Assembly (NCBI GenBank): GCA_003644295.1
Contig: QNBZ01000017.1
Span: forward strand, 1 to 11,279
Source of the DNA: Planctomycetota bacterium
GTDB lineage: Bacteria > Planctomycetota > Phycisphaerae > Sedimentisphaerales > Anaerobacaceae
Reading direction: 5' to 3'
Length of the DNA stretch: 11,279 nucleotides
The notes beneath the pieces are model-generated. The model was not told the DNA's origin. It saw nothing but the letters and a program-made list of their open reading frames with translations, and did not search any database. Shown in pieces: positions 1 through 7,492 of the stretch (position 1 is the stretch's first letter; each line of letters starts with the position of its first letter). The translations under genes and the position numbers were made by a program.

Positions 1-888
1 AAATATGCGGAACAGAAACAACGGTTCATCTCGATAGTCAAGGCAACATACATTGCTGATACTCCGCAAGCCACGAAGGACAGAATAAAAACATTCGTCA
101 GAAAGCTCGCTGTTTCGCAAGACAAGGAGCAAAGTGAAATCGCTCTTGAAGCAATAGGTAAGGAAAGCATCGGTAAACTTGCCGCCCTGCTGAATTCATC
201 CAAAGAGCAGGTACGGCTGCGAGCGGCCCGATGTATGCTCAACCTGGGCAGTAACTTAGGTTTGAAAACTCTTCGACAAATAGCTGCGGATAAAGATTCT
301 GGCTACCGAATCGAGGCCTTGAAGGCGATTACCGCGGCGGCCAAACGCAACGATGCCGCTGCAATATCACGAAGATTGCTGAACGATGATGATTTTGCCG
401 TCACGCTGGCTGCGTATGAGCAATTGCGAAAGTTGGATGATATAACAATAGCACAAGAGCGCATAGCACATAGATTTTATCTGGAACAAATCGCACAAAC
501 CAAACGCAAAGCAATCTTTGTTTCTCGCAGCGGCCAGCCGAGAATTGTGCTGTTCGGGGCACCAATAAAATGTCGCGACAATACTTTTATACAATCGGCT
601 GACGGTAACATAACAATAAATGCTCCAGCCGGGCAAAAATATGTGTCGCTAATACGCAAACACCCAAAACGGCCCAGCGTGGTAATTCAGTTGAAAAGCT
701 CTTTCGAGCTTGGTGATATTATTCGCACCCTGTGTGAGGAGCCGGTCAAAAAAGCAGGGGAAGGCCCTCGTGGATTAGGCGTTTCATATTCCGATGTAAT
801 CGTCCTCTTGAAGCGGATGTGTGATAAAGGCGTGGTAGAAGCACAGTTTCAGGCGGGGCCTCTACCCAAAATCGCCCTCAAGAAATAA
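1..888 (+). CDS. HEAT-like repeat protein, 3' part (possible FlgI/P-ring-related fusion)
   Basis: The reading frame is open from the first base to TAA at 886-888, so the gene begins upstream and 295 residues are visible; the ATG at 235 is internal. Residues about 30-140 are amphipathic helices rich in Ala, Leu and Arg, with motifs such as VRLRAARCMLNLG and YRIEALKAITAAA, which look like HEAT repeats and suggest protein-protein contact. From about residue 170 the chain changes to a strand-rich segment (IFVSRSGQPRIVLFGAP, then an ADGNITINAPAG stretch) and ends in a helical tail. The first visible residues (KYAEQKQRFISIVKATYIAD) resemble the end of FlgI-type P-ring domains, and I recall planctomycete proteins annotated as FlgI with a HEAT-like extension of this kind. 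That link is inference. It ends 56 bp before smc and may share its transcript. Coding status is sure; function is not. Confidence 0.75.
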   Translation, partial: KYAEQKQRFISIVKATYIADTPQATKDRIKTFVRKLAVSQDKEQSEIALEAIGKESIGKLAALLNSSKEQVRLRAARCMLNLGSNLGLKTLRQIAADKDSGYRIEALKAITAAAKRNDAAAISRRLLNDDDFAVTLAAYEQLRKLDDITIAQERIAHRFYLEQIAQTKRKAIFVSRSGQPRIVLFGAPIKCRDNTFIQSADGNITINAPAGQKYVSLIRKHPKRPSVVIQLKSSFELGDIIRTLCEEPVKKAGEGPRGLGVSYSDVIVLLKRMCDKGVVEAQFQAGPLPKIALKK

Positions 889-944
889 CAGCGCACCAGC
901 CGATAATAATATCGTATTGCGTCGTGTATTTTCGAGATTGATAA

Positions 945-3900
945 ATGAGACTTGAAAAAATTGTTCTCAACGGATTCAAGAGCTTCGCTGACAAGACAGA
1001 GTTCAAATTCGATTCGTCTATAACCGGCATTGTTGGCCCCAATGGCTGTGGCAAGAGCAACGTCGTCGATGCCGTAAAGTGGGTCCTTGGCGAACAGAGA
1101 GTCAAGAGTCTGCGAAGCGGACAGATGGCTGATGTGATATTCAGCGGTAACGGCAGCAGAAAGCCAGCGGCAATGGCGGAGGTGAGTTTGTTTATCTCCA
1201 ATCCCGATGGAATCGGGACAGGGCGATTGCCGATTGAAACAGACGAGGTGCAAATTACCCGGCGAATATACAAAAGCGGAGAGAGTGAATACCGGATAAA
1301 CAACAAGATGTGCCGGCTAAAAGACGTCCGCGAATTATTTATGGACACCGGCATAGGCGTAAGAGCATACTCGATTATTGAGCAGGGACAGGTTGAGCAG
1401 CTCTTAAACGCATCGAAGACCGACAGAAGAGCCATATTTGAAGAGGCGGCTGGCATAAGCAAATATAAAACACACAAAAATGAGGCGCTTCGCAGATTAG
1501 AGCGTACGGAACAAAATCTGCTGCGATTAGCGGATATTTTGGGTGAAGTGCAAAAGCAACTTCGAAGCGTGAAACTCCAGGCAGGCAAGGCGAGAAATTA
1601 CCTGCAATACAGCCAACGACTCAAGGAACTACAGGTTAATTACTCACTGGTAGAATATCATAAAATAAGTAAGGCAAGCAAGGAGAAGAAGAGCGCTCTT
1701 GAGCGGGCCGAAGAACAGCTTGCAGCTACCGCTGCCGAAGTAGCGAAAGCAGACGGACTGATGAGCGAATTAAGCCAGAAGATAATAGAGGCAGAGAACG
1801 ACATAAACCGCACGGGAAATTACCTTGTTACCGTTCAGAGCAAAATCGAGCAGCAGCTTCAACGTATTGAATTTTTGCGAGCGAGAACCACGGAACTTCA
1901 GCAAAGGAAAATAAGCTCATCACAGAGAGTCAAAAAGTTGCAGGAACAGGAAGATGCCTTTAAGACAGATTTGGCGCAATACAGACAAGAGCAAGCAAAC
2001 TGCGAAGAAACTCTCGAAGAAAAAACACGCTCTGTCGAGCAATTGCAAACGAGCATCCGTGAAATAGAGACAAAATACACCTTGCTTGAAGCGGATTTGG
2101 AAGATGAGAAATCAGGGGTTGTCGATATAGTTAGAAGAACGGCGCAGCTTCATAATGAAATCCAGAGTATCTCGGTTTATCGCAATAATTTGTCCGAACA
2201 GAAAGACCGCCTGTCCGGTCGGGCCGAGACCAGCCGGGCGGAACTTGAAAAATACTTAACCGAAGAGGCGCAACACCAAGCCCGGCTGAACGATATCGAA
2301 AAGGTATTAGGCGAATTACAGCAGAGGATAGATTCCAAACGCAGAGAAACAGAACAAATCAGCAGCCGGCTAACAAGAAACAATGAGCGATTGGCCAGCA
2401 GTAAAGAGGCACGAAGTGCTCTGAGTAGTGAGCTTGCGGTATTGACGGATATGGAGGAAAGACGAGAAGGGCTTAATGCAGGCGTTAAAAACATTCTGCA
2501 AAGTCGGTCGGTCGAGAGCGGTAAATTCGATTATGTCGAAGGAATACTGGCAGATATTATTGGGGCCGACATCGAATATGCAAGTGCCGTTGAAGCTGGC
2601 CTTGAGGGCAAAACCGACGCCCTGGTAATCAGCGACGCAAACAGACTGCTGGCCGACAAGGAATCTCTTGAAAAACTCGAAGGCAGGGTGAACTTCCTGT
2701 GCCTTGATAAAATAGAGCCATTCGTTGACAAGAAGGACTTATCAAAAATACCGCACATAAAAGCCAGACTTGTTGAATTTGTAAAAGCACGTAGCGAATA
2801 TGCACCGTTAGTGTGGAAATTGCTTGGGAAAACAATAGTTGTTGACTCTATTGATGCGGGCATTGAATTAGCTGAAGAATTAGGGAATGAGTATGACTTT
2901 GTTACCTTAAAAGGTGAGTTTTTGGGTTCTGACGGGGTGATAAAACTCGGGCCTTTAGGAAAGGCAACAGGTTTGATATCTCGCAGGAGCCGGCTGCGTC
3001 AATTACAGGAAGCTGTCGCCAATATCACCGGTGAAATCGCTGCGCTCGAGGGGCAGGTTGAAAAAGACGAGCAGGCAAACGAGCATCTGACTAAATTGTG
3101 CAAAGACCTGCGAACAGCCATCTACGAGGCAAATACGGAAAAGATGCAGGTAAATTCAAAGTTGACCGTTATAGAGCAAAATGTAAAGCGTTTAAGACAG
3201 GAGCAGCCGCTGATAGCCAGTGAAATTGACTTGCTGGCCGAGCAGATAGCGCAATCGGTGCAGAAGGAATACAACTCGAAGCAGAAATTAGAAGAGCTGG
3301 AGGCGGTGAATAGTGAACGGACAGCACACATAAAAGCGCTCAATGCGGAATACGCCGAGCAAAAAGCACAACACCAAACACAGACGAGGCGACTTACAGA
3401 TTTGAAAGTTGCCCTGGGGCAGATTACAGAACACAACAAATCGCTGAAGCAAGCAATCGCCACCGTGCAAAATCAGATGCAGGCAAACCGGACGGCTGCC
3501 GAGACGGCACAAGAAGAAATTCGAAACTCGAAACTCGAAATTGAAAACTTGAACAGGGATATACTTAACTGTGAAGCGACAGTATCACAGCTTTATGTCG
3601 AAAAGGAAAAGAACCAGTCTGCCAAAGACGTACTGCACAGCAGAATCGAAGAGCTGCTCGAAGAACAAAAACAAACAGAGCGGCTGGTTCGCCAAAAAAG
3701 GAGCGAGCAAGACGAGATTGAATCCGCCATAGGCAGATTAAAGATAGAATTGGGCCAACTGGAGGTAAAGAACCAGGACTTGCTCGAAAGGGTGCAGGAT
3801 GAATTGCAGATTGATTTGAGTAAGGCATACGAGAATTACGAGCAAAAGCAGGTGGACTGGGACGGTATAAGAGAAGAGATAATTGAACTTCGTGGCAAAA

Positions 3901-4532
3901 TCGAACGGCTCGGCAACGTTAATGTTGACGCAATACAAAGCCAAGAAAACCTCGAAAAACGCAATGACTTTTTAAGCAATCAAGTCGCAGACCTAAACAG
4001 CAGCAAAGCTCAGTTACAGCAGTTAATAAACCGGCTCAATAAGAAGAGCAGAGAAAAATTCAGAGAAACCTTCGAGGAAATCAGGGTTCATTTCCAGGGA
4101 ATTTTCCGCAAACTCTTCGGCGGGGGCAAGGCCGATATTGTGCTTGAGGATACCGATGACATACTCGAAGCGGGGATAGAGATAATAGCGCGTCCGCCCG
4201 GCAAGGAGACAAGGAGCATATCGCTGCTCAGTGGCGGTGAAAAATCTATGACAGCAATCGCACTTCTGTTTGCGGTTTTCAAGGCCAAGCCGTCGCCGTT
4301 CTGCTTCCTCGATGAAGTTGACGCAGCGCTGGATGAGGCCAATATCGAACGCTTCAATCTGCTCATTCGCGAGTTCGAGAAGAACTCGCAGTTTATCATA
4401 ATCACGCACACCAAACGCACGATGAGTATCGCTGACGTTCTGTTCGGGATAACTATGCAGACGCGGGGGGTGAGCAAGAAGATAAGCGTCCGGTTCGACG
4501 AGTATAAAGAAGAAACAGCAGCGGTAGCTTGA
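945..4532 (+). CDS. smc: Chromosome segregation protein SMC
   Basis: This is the cytoplasmic SMC ATPase, which works as a dimer, usually with ScpA and ScpB, to organise and separate chromosomes. It is 1195 residues, normal for bacterial SMC. The N-terminal ATPase half opens with MRLEKIVLNGFKSFADKT and has Walker A GPNGCGKS at 31-38 and the Q-loop glutamine at 147. A coiled coil runs from about 170 to 510, a hinge from about 520 to 680 (EGILADIIGADIEYASAVEA; later a GSDGVIKLGP segment), and a return coil to about 1030. The C-terminal half has the signature LSGGEKS at 1095-1101, Walker B FLDEVDAALDE with catalytic Glu1124, and the H-loop His1155. All motifs are intact. The ATG is chosen because the family begins at this point; only a weak purine stretch precedes it. 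No scpA or scpB is visible nearby. Confidence 0.98.
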   Translation: MRLEKIVLNGFKSFADKTEFKFDSSITGIVGPNGCGKSNVVDAVKWVLGEQRVKSLRSGQMADVIFSGNGSRKPAAMAEVSLFISNPDGIGTGRLPIETDEVQITRRIYKSGESEYRINNKMCRLKDVRELFMDTGIGVRAYSIIEQGQVEQLLNASKTDRRAIFEEAAGISKYKTHKNEALRRLERTEQNLLRLADILGEVQKQLRSVKLQAGKARNYLQYSQRLKELQVNYSLVEYHKISKASKEKKSALERAEEQLAATAAEVAKADGLMSELSQKIIEAENDINRTGNYLVTVQSKIEQQLQRIEFLRARTTELQQRKISSSQRVKKLQEQEDAFKTDLAQYRQEQANCEETLEEKTRSVEQLQTSIREIETKYTLLEADLEDEKSGVVDIVRRTAQLHNEIQSISVYRNNLSEQKDRLSGRAETSRAELEKYLTEEAQHQARLNDIEKVLGELQQRIDSKRRETEQISSRLTRNNERLASSKEARSALSSELAVLTDMEERREGLNAGVKNILQSRSVESGKFDYVEGILADIIGADIEYASAVEAGLEGKTDALVISDANRLLADKESLEKLEGRVNFLCLDKIEPFVDKKDLSKIPHIKARLVEFVKARSEYAPLVWKLLGKTIVVDSIDAGIELAEELGNEYDFVTLKGEFLGSDGVIKLGPLGKATGLISRRSRLRQLQEAVANITGEIAALEGQVEKDEQANEHLTKLCKDLRTAIYEANTEKMQVNSKLTVIEQNVKRLRQEQPLIASEIDLLAEQIAQSVQKEYNSKQKLEELEAVNSERTAHIKALNAEYAEQKAQHQTQTRRLTDLKVALGQITEHNKSLKQAIATVQNQMQANRTAAETAQEEIRNSKLEIENLNRDILNCEATVSQLYVEKEKNQSAKDVLHSRIEELLEEQKQTERLVRQKRSEQDEIESAIGRLKIELGQLEVKNQDLLERVQDELQIDLSKAYENYEQKQVDWDGIREEIIELRGKIERLGNVNVDAIQSQENLEKRNDFLSNQVADLNSSKAQLQQLINRLNKKSREKFRETFEEIRVHFQGIFRKLFGGGKADIVLEDTDDILEAGIEIIARPPGKETRSISLLSGGEKSMTAIALLFAVFKAKPSPFCFLDEVDAALDEANIERFNLLIREFEKNSQFIIITHTKRTMSIADVLFGITMQTRGVSKKISVRFDEYKEETAAVA

Positions 4533-4546
4533 ACGCATAGCGTTTA
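4530..4546 (+). other. Small hairpin at the end of smc
   Basis: TGAACGC at 4530-4536 and GCGTTTA at 4540-4546 can pair as a seven-base stem (one G-T wobble) around an ATA loop. It starts on the smc stop codon and lies just before the GTG/ATG choice of the next gene. No T-run follows, so it is not a convincing terminator. It could affect translation of the small downstream gene, or be chance. Confidence 0.3.
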
Positions 4547-4565
4547 GCGTGTGGCATATAAATTT

Positions 4566-4877
4566 ATGAAGAAGTGTCCATTTTGTGCAGAGGAAATTCA
4601 GGACGAGGCCATCAAGTGCCGTTTCTGCGGCGAGTTTCTTGACAAAGCCGGAAAGTCAAAAACAAAATGGTACTTTGCCAACTCTGCTGTTGTAATTGCG
4701 CTGCTTGTATTAGGGCCGCTCGCACTGCCGTTAGTGTGGTTCAATCCTCGTTACAAAACAATTACGAAAATCATCGTTACGGTTATTGTTGTCGCATTTA
4801 CTATTCTGTTTTCTTACCTTATTGGCTACATATACCATAATTTAATGGAACAGATAGAGGCGATGGGAATTCATTAG
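4566..4877 (+). CDS. Small zinc-ribbon membrane protein
   Basis: The protein has 103 residues if started at ATG 4566. An in-frame GTG at 4551 would add five residues, but MKKCPFCAEEIQDEAIKCRFCGEF is the usual opening of this zinc-ribbon family, so I prefer the ATG. Neither start has a clear ribosome binding site. Cys4, Cys7, Cys18 and Cys21 form two CxxC knuckles likely to hold one zinc. Two hydrophobic segments follow, at about 36-60 (WYFANSAVVIALLVLGPLAL) and 66-93 (IIVTVIVVAFTILFSYLIGY), separated by a short basic loop. It is therefore probably an inner-membrane protein with its ribbon in the cytoplasm. Such proteins are common and mostly of unknown function. Its place between smc and the M16 genes suggests co-transcription but does not reveal a role. 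Confidence 0.85.
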   Translation: MKKCPFCAEEIQDEAIKCRFCGEFLDKAGKSKTKWYFANSAVVIALLVLGPLALPLVWFNPRYKTITKIIVTVIVVAFTILFSYLIGYIYHNLMEQIEAMGIH

Positions 4878-4926
4878 CTTCGTATTGCCACTGCTTGGGC
4901 AGGAATGACACGCTGGAAAGGTGTAG

Positions 4927-6153
4927 ATGGCGGAAAGAGTTGATAAACACATCTTGAAGAATGGAATGGTTATTCTCGGCGAGCCGATGGCAACTGTGGA
5001 ATCGGCGGCGTTTGACTTTATGCTGCCGGCAGGAGCTGCCTTGCTGCCGGACGGCTGCTGCGGGGCCGGCAGCGTCATAGCCGACTGGATTTTCAGAGGC
5101 GCCGGCGATAGAAACAGCAGGCAGCTTAGCGATGCCCTTGATGGTCTCGGGCTGCATCGAGCCAGCTCGGTCAACAGTAGTCATATAACCATCGGGGCAT
5201 CACTGGAAGCTGGTAATCTGGCCGAGGCAATAGATTTATACGCCGATATAATTCTGCGAGCCAGCTTGAAACAGGACCAGTTTGAATTAGCCCGGCAATT
5301 AGCAATCGATGGCGTTCTGGCTTTAGACGACGACCCACGTCAAAAAGTTATGCTCAAGCTGCGGGAGCAGTTTTACCCGTCTCCATTAGGGCGCAGCGCT
5401 GTAGGCGAAATTGACGAATTGAAGACATTAACAGCGGAAAGAACAAGGCAAATCATAAAGAACAAATTCAATCTATCGCAGACGATTTTTGCAGTTGCGG
5501 GCAAATACAACTTCGATGCGATTTGCCGACAAATAGAAAATTTGTTTGAAACACAGCAGCGAACTCCTGCCGAGCCGGTAAAACCTGTTTCCAAAGCTGG
5601 TAAATATATGCATCTGCACAATGATGGTGCGCAGGTGCATATCGGCCTGATGACCAATACGGTTAAACCAACCGACAAGGACTACTATAATGCCAGAGTG
5701 GCGGTATCGGTTCTTTCGGGCGGTATGAGCGCAAGATTATTTACAGAGGTAAGAGAAAAACGAGGACTGTGCTACGCAATCGGAGCGCGCTATCACGGCT
5801 TGAAAGAAGCAGCAGGTATAATGTGCTATGCAGGCACAACGCCGGAGAATGCCCAGGAAACGCTCGATGTGATAATGGCTGAATTCAAACGGCTCAGTGA
5901 AGGAATCAGCGAAGAAGAAATCAGCAGAGCTAAAGTCGGGTTGAAAAGCTCACTGATTTTGCAAAGCGAATCGTCCAGCAGCAGAGCCGGCGGAATCGGA
6001 AGCGATTACTATATGCTTGGCAAAGTACGAAGTTTAGATGAAATTAAGAATAAAATAGAGGAGACCAGTGTTGATTCGGTATTAAGGTTCTTGCGAAATA
6101 ATAAATTCAAAGATTTTACAGTTGTAACAATCGGTCCAAAGTGCCTAAAGTGA
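4927..6153 (+). CDS. M16-family peptidase subunit, non-catalytic (no HxxEH)
   Basis: This 408-residue protein has the two-lobed layout of bacterial M16B peptidases, relatives of mitochondrial processing peptidase. It starts KHILKNGMVILGEP, the usual first strand of the fold. Where the zinc motif HxxEH should be it reads SVIAD (49-53), and the later metal-binding glutamate region reads AIDGVLAL (126-133), so it should not bind catalytic zinc. Its second lobe keeps the substrate-binding R/Y motif: SARLFTEVREKRGLCYAIG, with Arg279 and Tyr283. That combination is known for the partner subunit of heterodimeric M16B enzymes. The next gene supplies the missing metal site. The start is supported by GGAAAGGTG a few bases upstream of ATG 4927. 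There is no signal peptide, so it is probably cytoplasmic. The last residues (KCLK) are encoded within the left arm of the folded element that follows. Confidence 0.92.
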   Translation: MAERVDKHILKNGMVILGEPMATVESAAFDFMLPAGAALLPDGCCGAGSVIADWIFRGAGDRNSRQLSDALDGLGLHRASSVNSSHITIGASLEAGNLAEAIDLYADIILRASLKQDQFELARQLAIDGVLALDDDPRQKVMLKLREQFYPSPLGRSAVGEIDELKTLTAERTRQIIKNKFNLSQTIFAVAGKYNFDAICRQIENLFETQQRTPAEPVKPVSKAGKYMHLHNDGAQVHIGLMTNTVKPTDKDYYNARVAVSVLSGGMSARLFTEVREKRGLCYAIGARYHGLKEAAGIMCYAGTTPENAQETLDVIMAEFKRLSEGISEEEISRAKVGLKSSLILQSESSSSRAGGIGSDYYMLGKVRSLDEIKNKIEETSVDSVLRFLRNNKFKDFTVVTIGPKCLK

Positions 6154-6236
6154 GAATACAAGCCCCCAACTTTATGTTGGGGGTTAAAACCCACGGGATA
6201 AACATGGTGGGCTTTCTCCCCGTTTAGTAGGCACTT
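6139..6236. other. Folded 98-bp element: outer inverted repeat around two hairpins
   Basis: AAGTGCCTA (6139-6147) is the exact reverse complement of TAGGCACTT (6228-6236). Between these arms lie a perfect 8-bp hairpin, CCCCCAAC (6163-6170) and GTTGGGGG (6176-6183) with loop TTTAT, and a weaker one, CCCAC (6190-6194) and GTGGG (6207-6211). As RNA it could form a three-way junction. The left arm runs into the last codons of the upstream M16 gene, and the right arm ends 12 bp before the next ATG. It may be a REP/MITE-like dispersed repeat, an RNA processing or stability element that sets the ratio of the two subunits, or an attenuator. There is no strong T-run, so a simple terminator is unlikely. 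The pairing is directly visible; the role is not. Confidence 0.7.
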
Positions 6237-6248
6237 AAAGAACAGATT

Positions 6249-7475
6249 ATGGAATTTAAGAAAAAAATATTGGCGAATGGTTTAGCTGTTATTGGCGAAA
6301 TCAACAAGTCCGCTAAATCGGCGGCGGTGGGCTTTTTCGTCAAGACCGGCTCGCGAGACGAAACCAAAGAGATAAACGGCGTCTCGCACTTCCTTGAACA
6401 TATGCTGTTCAAAGGCACTGAGAAACTCAACGCCTTTGAAGTCAACGAAGCGTTCGACAGAATAGGAGCACAATTCAACGCCTTTACCAGCGAGGAAAAC
6501 ACCGTCTTTTACGCAGCAGTTCTGCCGGAGTACCTGACTGAAGTAACAAAGCTATGGGCGGAACTGATGAGGCCGGCGCTGAAAGACGAAGATTTCAACA
6601 TTGAAAAAAACGTAATCAAAGAAGAGATTGCAATGTATAAAGACCTGCCGAGCTTCGACGTTATGGACAGATGCAGAACTCTGCACTTCGACGGCCATCC
6701 CTGCGGAAATAGCGTCCTCGGCAGTGAGGAAAGCATAGACAACCTGACGGCTGAACAGATGAGAAGCTATTTCGCCAATCGCTATGCGCCGAACAATATG
6801 GTTTTGGTATGTGTTGGTAATGCTGATTGGGAGCAAATCTGTTCGATTGCGGAAACGTCCTGCAGCAAGTGGCAAAAACAAGTTGTCGAAAGAAAGCTGG
6901 AGCACTGCCCCGGCAGCAAAAAGCGTGAGAGAGTCGAAAAACCAAATCTGGCCTGTGAGCATATATGCCTGATGTCGCCGGCGGTCTCGGCACGGGACCC
7001 ACGAAGATTTGCTTCTTCACTGTTGGCTACTGTAGTTGGCGACGACGTCGGGTCGAGATTTTTCTGGGAGCTGGTTGATAAGGCATTAGCGGAGGCGGCA
7101 ACAATGCAGTTTGGCGCTATGGACGGCACAGGAGCATTCCACAGCTATATCAGATGCAGCAGCGCCAACGTCCGCAAAGTACTCGACACCATCAATGGTA
7201 TTTTTCACGGCCTGTCCGAAAGCGGTATAACCGATGACGAATTAACAAAGGCAAAAAACAAAACCCTCAGCGCATTGGTAATAAAGAATGAACTGCCGAT
7301 GGGTCGGCTGGTAGATGTGGGCTTTAACTGGACATATCTCGAAGAATATCGCACTATCGCCGATGACGTCAATGCTATAAGAGCCGTTACCGTTGATGAT
7401 GTTCACTCGCTTATAGAACAATTCAACCCGGGTGATTTTACGCAGCTTTCAATAGGCCCTGCGCAATCAACCTGA
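6249..7475 (+). CDS. M16-family zinc metallopeptidase, catalytic subunit
   Basis: This 408-residue M16B peptidase has the inverted zinc motif HFLEH at 47-51 (His47 and His51 ligands, Glu50 base) and the distal glutamate in NVIKEEIAMYKD, probably Glu126. GVSHFLEHMLFKGT is close to the family consensus. The second lobe is degenerate: at the R/Y positions it has Ala279 and Ala283 (WELVDKALAEAA), so substrate binding probably depends on the upstream partner. No signal peptide is seen, which suggests a cytoplasmic processing peptidase; the substrate cannot be inferred here. The ATG is preceded only by a modest purine run (AAAGAACAG) just past the right arm of the folded element. The gene ends 17 bp from the converging mosaic gene, with no clear terminator between them. 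Confidence 0.95.
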   Translation: MEFKKKILANGLAVIGEINKSAKSAAVGFFVKTGSRDETKEINGVSHFLEHMLFKGTEKLNAFEVNEAFDRIGAQFNAFTSEENTVFYAAVLPEYLTEVTKLWAELMRPALKDEDFNIEKNVIKEEIAMYKDLPSFDVMDRCRTLHFDGHPCGNSVLGSEESIDNLTAEQMRSYFANRYAPNNMVLVCVGNADWEQICSIAETSCSKWQKQVVERKLEHCPGSKKRERVEKPNLACEHICLMSPAVSARDPRRFASSLLATVVGDDVGSRFFWELVDKALAEAATMQFGAMDGTGAFHSYIRCSSANVRKVLDTINGIFHGLSESGITDDELTKAKNKTLSALVIKNELPMGRLVDVGFNWTYLEEYRTIADDVNAIRAVTVDDVHSLIEQFNPGDFTQLSIGPAQST

Positions 7476-7492
7476 AATTTGGATTGATGAGA

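Noticed and set aside
4..17. Lipoprotein signal in the mosaic protein (Cys17 near the signal peptide end, codon near 10682-10684)
   Set aside because: VIPC does not fit the lipobox (small residue before Cys, Leu at -3), and CQA followed by Glu fits an ordinary signal peptidase I site. Coordinates given are residue numbers of the protein.
878..1588. Minus-strand 236-codon frame over the start of smc
   Set aside because: It overlaps the highly conserved SMC ATPase head and has no recognisable domain; it is a shadow.
4023..4538. Minus-strand 171-codon frame over the end of smc
   Set aside because: Antisense to the SMC signature, Walker B and H-loop regions; no independent support.
7476..7492. 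Bidirectional terminator between the converging genes
   Set aside because: The 17-bp gap has no stem-loop with a T-run on either strand.
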